Shown here piece after piece: positions 8,281 through 16,983 of a stretch of DNA of 64,000 bases. Position 1 is the first letter of the stretch. Each line of letters opens with the position of its first letter. The notes beneath the pieces are model-generated. The model did not search any database. It saw only the letters and a program-made list of their open reading frames with translations, and had not been told where the DNA came from. The stretch comes from Pelagibacteraceae bacterium AG-414-E02 (lineage in GTDB: Bacteria; Pseudomonadota; Alphaproteobacteria; Pelagibacterales; Pelagibacteraceae): NCBI GenBank assembly GCA_003214615.1, contig QCLK01000005.1:62001-126000 (forward strand), read 5' to 3'. The position numbers were made by a program, and so were the translations under genes.

Positions 8281-9093
8281 CTAATTTAAGCTTTGAATAA
8301 ATTTTCTTAAAGCTGATAAAAGCTTTTCATTATATTCTACCATATGATCGCCATATTCTTGGGAATAAAAAAATTTAGGTTGATTTGCAAGTTCATACAT
8401 TTTTTCTCCCATTGTATACGGAACAATCTTATCAACTTTACCGTGTATGATTAAAACTGGACATGAAACTTTATTTATTTTTTTATTGCTTTCATATTTG
8501 TCTTTGAGCAAAAAACTAATTGGAAAAAATGGGTAATATTTTTTCCCCATATTAATCATAGAAGTAAATGGAGATTCCAATATAACACCAGCATAATTTT
8601 TATTTTGAGCAACTTCTATGGCTACCGCTGTTCCTAAAGATTCTCCATAAAGTATGATGTTTTCGTCCTGTATTCCTCTCATATTTAACCAGCTAATAGC
8701 GCTCCTAGCATCTTCGTATAAACCCACTTCATTTGGTTTTCCCATATTTCCACTAAAACCTCTCCAAGCAATTATTAAAAAATTTACATTCAGGTCTTTA
8801 AAATGATTAAGTTTATAAGTTCTATTTTTCAATGATCCTGCATTTCCATGAAAAAATACAATAGTTTTAAACTCTTTTATATTTTTATTATAAAACCATC
8901 CGGTTAAATCTATTTTGTCTCCTGTGGTAATTTTAACTTTTTCAATTTCGGTAGGTTCTGCGGCTAAGTTATCATTAAGGTAATTATCTACTGTTGGATG
9001 ATATAAAAGGTTTCTTTGAAAAAAAAACACAATAATTGTCAACAAAATATAAAAAAGTATTAGAGCTAGTATTCCTGTAGTATAAAAATTCAT
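8281..9093 (-). CDS. membrane-anchored alpha/beta hydrolase (ABHD13/BEM46-like)
   Basis: A serine hydrolase of 270 residues with an N-terminal membrane anchor (about residues 7-26). The catalytic triad is readable: nucleophile Ser152 in YGESLG, Asp221 in HGKVDKIVP, and His250 in YGDHM. The oxyanion-loop motif FHGNAGS is at about 81-87, and the RNLLYHP segment after the anchor is typical of BEM46-type proteins. The substrate is unknown; esters or acyl groups at the membrane are plausible. It is divergent from the small 9158 gene across a 64 bp gap. Confidence 0.9.
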   Translation of the reverse strand: MNFYTTGILALILFYILLTIIVFFFQRNLLYHPTVDNYLNDNLAAEPTEIEKVKITTGDKIDLTGWFYNKNIKEFKTIVFFHGNAGSLKNRTYKLNHFKDLNVNFLIIAWRGFSGNMGKPNEVGLYEDARSAISWLNMRGIQDENIILYGESLGTAVAIEVAQNKNYAGVILESPFTSMINMGKKYYPFFPISFLLKDKYESNKKINKVSCPVLIIHGKVDKIVPYTMGEKMYELANQPKFFYSQEYGDHMVEYNEKLLSALRKFIQSLN

Positions 9094-9157
9094 AAATTTA
9101 TTAAAAAATTCATTTTATATTTTAGATATTTAAACTATCATAGACGTTGGTAAAATT

Positions 9158-9343
9158 ATGATAAAAGAATTTGAAATAAATGACATTCTAAATGCAGTAG
9201 AAAATATCTCTAAAATGGAGAAAAAAAAGAGAAAAATCGAAGAAAAAAAAGATTCCGTAGACAAAGATGAGGTTTTAACTAGTAACAATCAAGCAAAATC
9301 AAATAAAAGTGAAATCCTTGTTCTTGATCAAATGATTGAATAG
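9158..9343 (+). CDS. small conserved-looking charged protein
   Basis: 61 residues, MIKEFEINDILNAVENISK followed by a Lys/Glu-rich coil and a C-terminal EILVLDQMIE. Start and stop fit neatly between the divergent hydrolase and the zinc-ribbon gene 30 bp downstream. The structured hydrophobic N- and C-terminal motifs around a charged linker look like selected protein rather than random ORF. No ribosome binding site stands out. It is likely cotranscribed with the zinc-ribbon protein. Function unknown. Confidence 0.6.
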   Translation: MIKEFEINDILNAVENISKMEKKKRKIEEKKDSVDKDEVLTSNNQAKSNKSEILVLDQMIE

Positions 9344-9373
9344 AATAATAGACTATTAATTAAAGAAAGCTCA

Positions 9374-10012
9374 ATGATTATACAGTGTGAAAGTTGTTCA
9401 AGAAAATTTGCAATAAAAGATAGTGATATTCCTAGTGAAGGAAGAATGGTTCAATGTGGCTACTGTTCTGTTACATGGCATCAAATGCCTTCTAGAATTA
9501 CACCCAAACCTGTTAAAACTTCAGATATAAACGAAACTCTTTCAGTTGATAAAATAAGAGCATCAGACGGTAAAACTTATAAATTTTTAGGTAGTCAATG
9601 GGCAGAATTACTACCCTCTGGCAAAACTGGATTATTTGCAAAAAAAAAAATTGGAAAAGAGCTTGATAAACTAACAGGTAGAAAAGAAAAAGTTATAACA
9701 AAAAAAAAGCAGAAAAAAATTAAAGAAATTGAAAAACAAATAGATCCTTCATCGGAGCTTTTAGATGATATAAAAGAATTAAAAGATAATTATAAATCAA
9801 AACAAGGCCTCGGATTTTTTGGGTATATTTTTTTATTTATAATTGTTGGTTTTTCCCTGATAGGAATAATGAAAACATTTGAAGATGACTTAATAAATTC
9901 TTTCCCAGAGATTGAGTATCTTTTTATAATGTTAGATGAACAATTAGAATTTTTAGCTGAGTCAGTAAAAAATATTATAGTATTAATAAAAGATTTGATT
10001 AATTCTTATTAA
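9374..10012 (+). CDS. zinc-ribbon (MJ0042-type) membrane protein
   Basis: 212 residues. An N-terminal zinc ribbon uses C5-x2-C8 and C28-x2-C31 (IQCESCSRKFAI and MVQCGYCSVTW), the MJ0042/zinc_ribbon_5 pattern common in short alphaproteobacterial membrane proteins. A basic linker (KEKVITKKKQKKIKEIEKQ) is followed by one transmembrane helix at about residues 149-169 and a C-terminal acidic, amphipathic region. The N terminus is probably cytoplasmic. Metal binding is inferred from the cysteines; the role is unknown. Its 3' end overlaps the convergent 9999 gene by 14 nt. Confidence 0.85.
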   Translation: MIIQCESCSRKFAIKDSDIPSEGRMVQCGYCSVTWHQMPSRITPKPVKTSDINETLSVDKIRASDGKTYKFLGSQWAELLPSGKTGLFAKKKIGKELDKLTGRKEKVITKKKQKKIKEIEKQIDPSSELLDDIKELKDNYKSKQGLGFFGYIFLFIIVGFSLIGIMKTFEDDLINSFPEIEYLFIMLDEQLEFLAESVKNIIVLIKDLINSY

Positions 10013-10187
10013 TTGAATTTATTGAATCCACAATAAGAAGATAGAGAGAAAATATAACTATAACCCAAAAAGGTAACCCTCTCCAAAATCCTGCTAGACC
10101 AGTGCTTATACTCCACGCTAATCCTATTACAAATACGCTAACAAGCGTTACTCCTATTATGATTGTTATTTTTTCACTAAATTTCAT
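9999..10187 (-). CDS. small two-helix membrane protein, coupled to amidase
   Basis: 62 residues with two hydrophobic helices (about 7-28 and 37-54) separated by GLAGFWRGLPFW. Its ATG overlaps the amidase TGA (ATGA), a strong sign of coupled translation and that the frame is real. It is the last gene of the dctP-dctQ-dctM-amidase string. Function unknown; it could be an accessory membrane peptide for the transporter or amidase. Confidence 0.65.
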   Translation of the reverse strand: MKFSEKITIIIGVTLVSVFVIGLAWSISTGLAGFWRGLPFWVIVIFSLYLLIVDSINSINKN

Positions 10188-11518
10188 ATTTTAATTTTAT
10201 TAGTTAACCATGTTGCGTTTCTAAATAATCTTTCATCATCAAAAAGAGATGACACTAATTGCACTCCTATTGGTAAACCATTTTTTCCTTGAAGCAAAGG
10301 TAAGCTAATAGAAGGCATTCCGCAATAAGTCCAAACTGTACAAAAAATAGGATTGCCAGTAAAATCTAAACCCTTAGGTGCCTCACCTGATGCTGAAGGA
10401 GTTAAGATTGCATCATAATCATGAAAAAATTGTTTAAAGTAAGTATTTGCTGTATCTATTTTTGATAAGGCTTCATTATATTCAACAGAGGTATATTTCA
10501 TTCCTCTTTCAATAGCTTCTACAATTTTATCGCTTAATTTATTTTTAAAAGATTTATATTCTTGAGAAAAAGAAGTAGCCATGTTTGACTCCATAATTAT
10601 TTTGTGCCACTCTGGAATGCCTTTAAAACCTTCGGGAAGTTCAACTTCATCTATTTTACCTTTTAATTTATTTCTTATTTCATCTTTTATTTCCTCAAAA
10701 CCCTCTTTTGTATCCTCTTCTAATTTATCCATAAAAGGTAATTTGATATAGGCCAATACTGGTTCCATTGGAGGTTTTTGCTGACTAGCAGCTAATAATT
10801 TTGGTTTAGGATTCAAAGATGTATCAGGATCTTGTTTATCATAACCAATAAGCTGTTCGCTAATTAATGCAGCATCTTCTACTGAGTTAGAAAAAACTCC
10901 TACCTGATCCAATTTTCTAGAAACTTGTAGTACTAAGTGTCGCGAAATTAATCCTCTAGTAGGTTTATATCCTACTACACCACAGTAAGAGGCAGGCCTA
11001 ATTACTGATCCATTTGTTTGGCTTCCCACTGCAAGTGGAACCATATGTGAAGCTACAGCTGCTGCTGAGCCACTTGATGACCCACCGGGAGTTCTACTAA
11101 GATCATGTGGATTTTTAGTTTTACCAGGCGAATAGTATGCAAGCTCACACGTTACCGTTTTTCCCATAATGACCGCTCCAGCCTGTTTTAATTTCGACAC
11201 AACAGTACAATCGTTTAAACTTGGATTTTTCTTATGAATTTCTGTTCCATGTTCAGTTGGCATATCTTCTGTATCAAAAATATCTTTAATGCCGATTGGA
11301 ATACCATGAAGGTCGCCATGTTTTCCTGATTGATGAAGCAAATCTGATTTTTTTGCTTGAGCAAGGGCAAGTTCTTCATCAAAGAATTCCCAAGCTTGAA
11401 TATCTTTTTCTTTTTTTTTTATTTCTTTTATGTAATTTTTTACAAGTTCTTCTGATGTAATTTCGCCCTTTTTAATAGATTTAACCATTTCTACTACGGA
11501 AGTATTAAGTGCAGACAT
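10184..11518 (-). CDS. amidase signature-family enzyme
   Basis: 444 residues, cytoplasmic, hydrolyses an amide to acid plus ammonia; exact substrate unknown. The Ser-cisSer-Lys triad of the family is readable: Lys78 in GIPIGIKDIFDTED, the cis-Ser in GGSSSGSAAAVA at 145-156, and the nucleophile near Ser171 in QTNGSVIRPASYCG. It lacks the markers of a GatA subunit context (no gatB or gatC beside it). It lies 5 bp after dctM, suggesting that the imported compound or a product of it is an amide, with NH3 release a benefit in nitrogen-poor water; that link is inference. Confidence 0.93.
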   Translation of the reverse strand: MSALNTSVVEMVKSIKKGEITSEELVKNYIKEIKKKEKDIQAWEFFDEELALAQAKKSDLLHQSGKHGDLHGIPIGIKDIFDTEDMPTEHGTEIHKKNPSLNDCTVVSKLKQAGAVIMGKTVTCELAYYSPGKTKNPHDLSRTPGGSSSGSAAAVASHMVPLAVGSQTNGSVIRPASYCGVVGYKPTRGLISRHLVLQVSRKLDQVGVFSNSVEDAALISEQLIGYDKQDPDTSLNPKPKLLAASQQKPPMEPVLAYIKLPFMDKLEEDTKEGFEEIKDEIRNKLKGKIDEVELPEGFKGIPEWHKIIMESNMATSFSQEYKSFKNKLSDKIVEAIERGMKYTSVEYNEALSKIDTANTYFKQFFHDYDAILTPSASGEAPKGLDFTGNPIFCTVWTYCGMPSISLPLLQGKNGLPIGVQLVSSLFDDERLFRNATWLTNKIKI

Positions 11519-11523
11519 TAATT

Positions 11524-12870
11524 CTATTTAGCAATACCAAAAAAGTAATCTGGTAAATATAATGCTATCCCTGGAAAATTGTACATAAGCACCATTGTAA
11601 ATATTACTATAGCTAAATAAGGCATGATGCTTTTAAATATTTCTATTAATTCAATCTCATCTCCAACCACACCCTTCAAATAATAAGCTGCCATCGCCAT
11701 CGGTGGAGTCAGAAAGGAAGTTTGTAGGTTTAAAGCGACCAACATGGCAAAAAAGTATGGGTTCACACCAAATGTATCAAGCATAGGTAAGAAAATTGGA
11801 ACAAAGATAATTAATATTTCAGTCCATTCCAAAGGCCATCCAAGTAAAAAAATTATTAATTGAACTAGAACAAGAAATTGCCAAGGTTCCAAGTTCATAG
11901 CAAGAATCCAATGTTCAATTATTGCATGGCCACCTAGATATGAAAAAACCGAGGCAAAAGTCCAAGAACCAACAAATAACCAACAAACCATCGCTGTTGT
12001 TTTGGCTGTTAAGAAAATCGATTGTTTTAATGTTTTCCAATTAAGTGCTTTATAACAAAAAGCTAAAAACAATCCTCCAAAAGCACCAATTGCAGCAGCT
12101 TCTGCTGGAGTTGCCAATCCGAGTAAAATTGAGCCAAGTACTGTTAAAATTAATAATGCTAGAGGTACGAATGAAGTTAATAGTTGAAGTAAAATAACTC
12201 TCGTTGGCGGAACTTCTTCTTCTATAGGTTTTGGTGCAAGACTTGGATTAAAATATGCACGGGTAACAACATAAATCATATAAAAACCAGCTAATAAAAA
12301 ACCAGGAAAAATTGCTGCAGCATAAAGTCTCAACGGAGATAATTCAGCTATGGCCGCATAAACAATAAGCATAATACTTGGAGGAATTAGTATTCCTAAA
12401 GTTCCTCCTGCACAAATAACTCCAGAGGCAAAGCCTCTGTGATAACCTGCTTTAACCATGGCTGGAAAAGCTAATAGTCCCATTAACGTAACAACTGCTC
12501 CAATGATTCCGCTTGCCGTAGCAAATATTGCACAAGTAGCAAGCGCCGCTACAGCCATTGATCCTGGAAGATGTCGTGTAGCCAATTGTAAACTAAAAAA
12601 TAATCTATTAACAATATTTGCACGCTCAACAACATAGCCCATAAATAAAAATAGAGGTATGGCAACCAAAACATCATTTTCCATTACGGAATAGGTATTT
12701 TGATTAAGTAAATAAAAAATTTGATTATTAAATAAATTGTCTGCTTGGAAGTATGCGTAATAACCAAAACCCACACCCATAGCAATAAGTGTAAAGGCTA
12801 TAGGAAAGCCTAATAAAACTAGAAAGATAAACATTGAAAGCATTAACATAGCCACTTGTGGATCTGTCAT
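11524..12870 (-). CDS. dctM: TRAP transporter large permease
   Basis: 448-residue DctM-type membrane subunit with about 12 helices. Typical traits are the AIPLFLFMGYVVERANI re-entrant region, ASGIIGAVVTLMGLLAFPAMVKAGYH, and LGILIPPSIMLIVYA. It carries sodium-coupled uptake with the small subunit (abutting upstream gene) and the periplasmic binding protein. The start overlaps nothing: the ATG at 12870 is adjacent to the dctQ stop. The set resembles the mannitol/chloroaromatic/2-oxo acid subgroup (FcbT-like). The substrate is not proven by sequence. Confidence 0.95.
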   Translation of the reverse strand: MTDPQVAMLMLSMFIFLVLLGFPIAFTLIAMGVGFGYYAYFQADNLFNNQIFYLLNQNTYSVMENDVLVAIPLFLFMGYVVERANIVNRLFFSLQLATRHLPGSMAVAALATCAIFATASGIIGAVVTLMGLLAFPAMVKAGYHRGFASGVICAGGTLGILIPPSIMLIVYAAIAELSPLRLYAAAIFPGFLLAGFYMIYVVTRAYFNPSLAPKPIEEEVPPTRVILLQLLTSFVPLALLILTVLGSILLGLATPAEAAAIGAFGGLFLAFCYKALNWKTLKQSIFLTAKTTAMVCWLFVGSWTFASVFSYLGGHAIIEHWILAMNLEPWQFLVLVQLIIFLLGWPLEWTEILIIFVPIFLPMLDTFGVNPYFFAMLVALNLQTSFLTPPMAMAAYYLKGVVGDEIELIEIFKSIMPYLAIVIFTMVLMYNFPGIALYLPDYFFGIAK

Positions 12871-13470
12871 TTAATTATCCTTTCCCAATGCTTTTTTTCT
12901 TCTTTGTTCTTCTTCTTGTTGTTTAATTAAATCTTCTTCAGTTTCTCTGACATCTTCATGTCTCTGCATCCATGTGCCATGTCTAATACAAAGAATACAT
13001 CTCATAGATTCTGAAATCCCTTGTAGAATTAATAATCCTCCAGCAAGAGGTATTAGGGATTTAAAAAAATAAATTTGAATTCGAGCAGGGCTATTCCAGC
13101 TAACTTCTTTATATCTCCAAGAGTCACTAGCTATTTCATATCCAAACCAAACTAAAGCCAACATCCCAGGAAAAAAGAAAAAAATGTAAAGTATTAAATC
13201 AATCCACGCCTGCGCTTTAACAGGAAATAATCTATATAAAACATCACCTCTTACATGAGCATCTTGTGCTAATGCATAAGCTCCGGCCATTAGAAATAAT
13301 CCGCCGTACATTTGAACCATCATATCAAACGCCCAAACTGTTGGAGCGTTTAAAACATAACGTACAAAAACTTCATATGTGACTGAAAGGGTTAAAATTA
13401 CAATACACCAACCAAATGCTCTTCCTATCCAGATGCTTAAACTTTCAAAAAAATATATAAATTTTTCCAT
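12871..13470 (-). CDS. dctQ: TRAP transporter small permease
   Basis: 199-residue DctQ-type subunit with four predicted helices. Family traits visible: NAPTVWAFDMMVQMYGGLFLMAGAYAL followed by HVRGDVLYR, a hallmark of the small subunit. The C terminus is a long, charged Glu/Arg/Lys-rich tail (EEDLIKQQEEEQRRKKALG) that extends beyond the helices into the cytoplasm. Located between dctM (adjacent) and dctP (67 bp upstream, separated by a hairpin). Confidence 0.95.
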   Translation of the reverse strand: MEKFIYFFESLSIWIGRAFGWCIVILTLSVTYEVFVRYVLNAPTVWAFDMMVQMYGGLFLMAGAYALAQDAHVRGDVLYRLFPVKAQAWIDLILYIFFFFPGMLALVWFGYEIASDSWRYKEVSWNSPARIQIYFFKSLIPLAGGLLILQGISESMRCILCIRHGTWMQRHEDVRETEEDLIKQQEEEQRRKKALGKDN

Positions 13471-13486
13471 TTGATCTAGCTTAATT

Positions 13487-13516
13487 GAAAAGGGCGACTT
13501 TTAAAAGCCGCCCTTA
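13487..13516 (-). terminator. intercistronic hairpin between dctP and dctQ
   Basis: On the minus strand AAGGGCGGCTTTTAAAAGTCGCCCTT folds into an 11 bp stem with a TTAA loop, and the only non-Watson-Crick pair is a G-U wobble in that strand (a mismatch in the other). It is followed by a short TTTTC tract. It lies between the dctP stop and the dctQ start. Either a leaky terminator or an mRNA 3' stabiliser would give more binding protein than permease, common for solute-binding genes. Confidence 0.75.
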
Positions 13517-13537
13517 AAAAATTATTCTTATGATTAC

Positions 13538-14683
13538 TTAAATTGCTTTTGTAGGCTCACCGAAGTGGTGTCTATAAGCCAATCCGTAATCAGGTTGGTT
13601 AAGCAATAGGTATGCCATAACTTTTTTAGCATATGTTTTTTGTGATTTTACAACTTTATCAAAGAAAGGATCTTTCTTTGAAAATTTCTTTGTAATCACA
13701 TCCCATGCTTTTAATTGATCAGCCATCACACTGTCTGGCGTTCTGTAAACATTTACGCCAAGCTTGTTTTTTAATTTAACAAGGTCATCAGCATATCTTA
13801 ATGTGTTGTGCCAGAAGAAGTTAGAGTTTTCTGCTTCAGAAGCATACTCTAGAATTTTTTGTAATTCTGGAGCAAGGCCACTAAATTTTTTCTTATTAAA
13901 TGTAACCTCAAAAGCTTCTTGTGATTGGTGAAAGCTCGCTAAGTGATAATGTTTTGATACATCTTGCATACCAAAGTCACTATCAGAAGTTGGATTGTTA
14001 AACTCAGCAGCATCAATTAATCCACTCTTCATTGCTGGTTGAATTTCTCCACCTGGCAATTGAACAACTGACATTCCCATTTCTCCTAGAACGTCTGCAG
14101 CTAATCCCACAGTACGATATTTCAAACCTTTCATTTGAGAAGATTTTTTGATTTGCTCTTTGAACCATCCAAGTGGTTGAGCAGGCATTGGACTATTAAA
14201 GAAACTAACAAGGTTTAATCCTAAACTACCCATCAGTTCATTAAATAATTGCATACCGCCACCATATTGTATCCAACCTAACAACTCTTGTGCGCTCCAA
14301 CCCCAACATGGGCCTGTACCGAAAAGAGATGCAGCAGGCGATTTACTGTACCAATATGCTGGTACATAGTGAGCTCCATCTAGAACTCCTCTGTGAACAG
14401 CATCTTGCATTTGACTAGTTTTCACTACAGAATTTACAGGTAGTAAATCAATTTTTAAACTACCACCTGACATTTCGTTAACTCTTTTAACGTATGCTTG
14501 TGCATTCTCTAGGAATATTCCACCACCCCAAGCAGCTTGTACCTTTAAAGTTGTAGCAGCTTTAGCGATAGAAGGCATAGCCAACGTTGCGGCAGCAACA
14601 GCTCCTGTTGCAGCAGCAGCCTTAAAGAATTTACGTCTTGAAGGTGTTTTAATCCCTTTCAACGTTTTATCTTTTTTTGACAT
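13538..14683 (-). CDS. dctP: TRAP transporter substrate-binding protein (FcbT1/TakP-like)
   Basis: Periplasmic receptor of 381 residues. A Tat signal is visible, with SRRKFF at 15-20 and a hydrophobic core ending at AKAA near residue 43. The mature part shows the TakP/mannitol-chloroaromatic subgroup pattern: a GWSAQELLGWIQYGGG segment, KGLKYRTVGLAADVLGEMG, and AEFNNPTSDSDFG near the ligand site; the R-T-V-G segment holds the arginine that in this family contacts a carboxylate. A strong AAGGGGGAAA Shine-Dalgarno and codon use richer in C than neighbours suggest high expression. The subgroup and the adjacent oxidases favour a 2-hydroxy or 2-oxo acid ligand (inference). Confidence 0.95.
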   Translation of the reverse strand: MSKKDKTLKGIKTPSRRKFFKAAAATGAVAAATLAMPSIAKAATTLKVQAAWGGGIFLENAQAYVKRVNEMSGGSLKIDLLPVNSVVKTSQMQDAVHRGVLDGAHYVPAYWYSKSPAASLFGTGPCWGWSAQELLGWIQYGGGMQLFNELMGSLGLNLVSFFNSPMPAQPLGWFKEQIKKSSQMKGLKYRTVGLAADVLGEMGMSVVQLPGGEIQPAMKSGLIDAAEFNNPTSDSDFGMQDVSKHYHLASFHQSQEAFEVTFNKKKFSGLAPELQKILEYASEAENSNFFWHNTLRYADDLVKLKNKLGVNVYRTPDSVMADQLKAWDVITKKFSKKDPFFDKVVKSQKTYAKKVMAYLLLNQPDYGLAYRHHFGEPTKAI

Positions 14684-14705
14684 AAGTTTTCCCCCTTAAT
14701 TGTCA

Positions 14706-14721
14706 TAAGTTAATTAACTTA
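14706..14721. promoter_or_regulatory. perfect 16-bp palindrome upstream of dctP
   Basis: TAAGTTAATTAACTTA is a perfect inverted repeat in the 148 bp region between the dctP start and the thiolase stop, about 23 nt upstream of the dctP ATG. A palindrome of this length is a reasonable operator for a dimeric repressor controlling the TRAP genes. The region otherwise shows A-rich runs and the strong dctP ribosome binding site. AT-rich palindromes do occur by chance, so the call is tentative. Confidence 0.4.
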
Positions 14722-14831
14722 GTTGAATTTAACCACATAAGTTTTTTAGAGTCTTTCTAAATTTTAACGAAAAACTTTGATAAATGGGCTTTAAAAAACA
14801 AAAAAAAACTAAATACAATTTATAATTGAAT

Positions 14832-16025
14832 TTATTTATTATTCTTAAAACTATTTTCGATGCACATAGCGATACCCATTCCACCTCCAATACATAGAGT
14901 TGCTAAACCTTTTTTCGCATCTCTTTTTTTCATTTCATGAATGAGTGTCACTAATATTCTGGCACCTGAAGCTCCAATTGGATGTCCTAAAGCTATTGCT
15001 CCACCGTTCACATTAACTTTTTCTTCCGGTAATCCCAAATCTTTAATTACGGCTAAACTTTGAGCCGCAAATGCTTCGTTGGATTCTATTAAGTCCAAAT
15101 CATTTATTTCCCATCCTGCTTTCTTCAAAGCTTTTTTTGAGGCAGGAATTGGTCCTGAACCCATTAAAGATGGATCAACACCACATGTAGCCCACGAAAT
15201 AATTTTAGCTAAAGGATTTAAGTTTCTTTTCTTAGCCTCATCTTCATCCATTAAAATCACAACAGCAGCACCATCATTTATTCCAGAGGCGTTACCAGGC
15301 GTTACTGTACCTTTTTTTTTAAATGAAGGCTTTAATCTTGCAAGTCTTTCCAAAGACATGCCAGCTCTTGGATGTTCATCAACCTCCAATTTATTTTTTT
15401 TATTAAAGATAGCGGGAATAATTTCATTTTTAAATTTTTTTTCCTTTTGTGCTTTTTCAGCTTTAAGCTGCGATGATAATGCAAAATCATCTTGATCTTT
15501 TCTAGAAATATCCCACTTGGTAGCTACATTTTCAGCAGTAACTCCCATATGGTAACCATTAAATGCATCCCAAAGACCATCCTTTATCATTGTATCAATA
15601 AGATCTTTTTCATTTAATTTTTTACCTTTACGATAGTGAATTGCATGGGGTGCGTTTGTCATACTTTCTTGACCACCGGCAATTATTATTTTTGAATCAT
15701 TAGAAAGAATTGATTGGTATCCTGCAGCTATAGATCTAAGCCCCGATCCACAAACTTGGTTTATTACGTAAGCAGTTTTTTCAATCGGTAGTCCAGCTTG
15801 GATTGCGGCTTGTCTAGCTGGATTTTGTCCAGTAGCATTGGTTAATACCTGTCCCATTATTAATTCATCTACATCTGCTGAATTTAAATTTGATTTTTGC
15901 ATAGATGCTCTAGCTACTAAGGCCCCCAGATCTTTTGCCTGCATATCTTTTAATGAACCATTAAATACACCGATTGCAGTTCTTACAGCAGAAGTAATTA
16001 CAATGCTTTTTTTGTTTGAGCTCAT
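14832..16025 (-). CDS. acetyl-CoA C-acetyltransferase (thiolase)
   Basis: Cytoplasmic thiolase of 397 residues that condenses or cleaves acetoacetyl-CoA or 3-ketoacyl-CoA. Catalytic residues are present: acyl-accepting Cys92 in [10 protein letters not shown], His in [15 protein letters not shown], and the C-terminal Cys in [10 protein letters not shown]. Sequence is of the AtoB/PhaA biosynthetic/degradative type, and a single-gene call cannot tell these apart. It begins 4 bp after the 2-hydroxyacid dehydrogenase, the last gene of the glc-type string. PHA genes are not visible. Confidence 0.95.
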   Translation of the reverse strand: MSSNKKSIVITSAVRTAIGVFNGSLKDMQAKDLGALVARASMQKSNLNSADVDELIMGQVLTNATGQNPARQAAIQAGLPIEKTAYVINQVCGSGLRSIAAGYQSILSNDSKIIIAGGQESMTNAPHAIHYRKGKKLNEKDLIDTMIKDGLWDAFNGYHMGVTAENVATKWDISRKDQDDFALSSQLKAEKAQKEKKFKNEIIPAIFNKKNKLEVDEHPRAGMSLERLARLKPSFKKKGTVTPGNASGINDGAAVVILMDEDEAKKRNLNPLAKIISWATCGVDPSLMGSGPIPASKKALKKAGWEINDLDLIESNEAFAAQSLAVIKDLGLPEEKVNVNGGAIALGHPIGASGARILVTLIHEMKKRDAKKGLATLCIGGGMGIAMCIENSFKNNK

Positions 16026-16029
16026 AAAT

Positions 16030-16983
16030 TTAATTTATTTTATTTTTGCATTTTCCAGTTTTAAAAAATTCTATGATATTGCTAACAGCCAAATCCCCCA
16101 TTGCAACTCGAGTTTTTATTGTTGAACTTCCTAAATGTGGTAAGACAAAAACATTAGGCAAAGCTAAATATTCTGGATGAATGTTAGGTTCTCCGTTGTA
16201 TACATCTAAGCCTAAAGAAAAAATTTTTCCACTTTTTAAAGCTTTAACCATTGCCTCATCATCAATCATATCCCCCCTAGCACTGTTCGAGATCACGGCT
16301 CCATCTGGAAAATTCTTTATAGTTTTCTCGTTAATAATATGTTTTGTTTCTTTTGTTGCGGGGCAATTAATTGATAAAAAATCTGAAACTGACAAAAGAC
16401 TTTCTAAAGATTTATGATAAACGGCATCTTTTTCCAAATTTTTTTTTAATCTCGATCTATTAAAATAATGAATTTTCATCCCAAACGATCTTGCTCTATC
16501 AGCAACAGCTCCACCAATCCTGCCCATTCCCAAAATTCCTAGTCTTGAACCTGTTAACTGTTTTCCCATTAAAAAATCAGCTGACCACTTCCAATTTTTT
16601 TTATTAGCCCATTCTATTCCTTCTTTGGCTCTTCGAGCCGCTCCTAAAAGTACAAGTATTGCAATTTCCGCTGTAGCATCTGTTAAAACATCAGGTGTAT
16701 TTGTAACAACAATGTTTCTTTTTTTTGCTGCTTCAACATCAATGTTTCCATAGCCAACAGCAAAATTAGAAATAATTTTAATTTTATCCGAGAGTTTTGA
16801 AATCACTTCTGCATCTAAATTTTCCGCAATGGAAGATAATATCCCATCACAATCGTAACTTTGATTAACCAACTCATTTTTTGTTAATAATTTATCTTCT
16901 TTGTTTAGTTTTACATTAAAAAATTTTGACGCATATTCTTCGCTTGATTTAATAAGTCTTCTAGTAATTAGTATTTTTCTCAT
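16030..16983 (-). CDS. D-isomer-specific 2-hydroxyacid dehydrogenase (glyoxylate reductase-like)
   Basis: 317 residues. The Rossmann motif RLGILGMGRIGGAVADRA starts at about 147; catalytic Arg in SNSARGDMIDDEA and His in LPHLGSSTIKTR follow. This family reduces glyoxylate or hydroxypyruvate with NAD(P)H, and the closest type by motif is GyaR-like. It overlaps the glcF stop by 4 nt, so it is translationally coupled to glycolate oxidase. The combination could balance glycolate and glyoxylate. Specificity cannot be read from sequence. Confidence 0.93.
   Translation of the reverse strand: MRKILITRRLIKSSEEYASKFFNVKLNKEDKLLTKNELVNQSYDCDGILSSIAENLDAEVISKLSDKIKIISNFAVGYGNIDVEAAKKRNIVVTNTPDVLTDATAEIAILVLLGAARRAKEGIEWANKKNWKWSADFLMGKQLTGSRLGILGMGRIGGAVADRARSFGMKIHYFNRSRLKKNLEKDAVYHKSLESLLSVSDFLSINCPATKETKHIINEKTIKNFPDGAVISNSARGDMIDDEAMVKALKSGKIFSLGLDVYNGEPNIHPEYLALPNVFVLPHLGSSTIKTRVAMGDLAVSNIIEFFKTGKCKNKIN

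Noticed and set aside
15079-15495. 138-aa plus-strand ORF opposite the thiolase gene
   Set aside because: Antisense shadow of a well-conserved gene; no ribosome site or family features.
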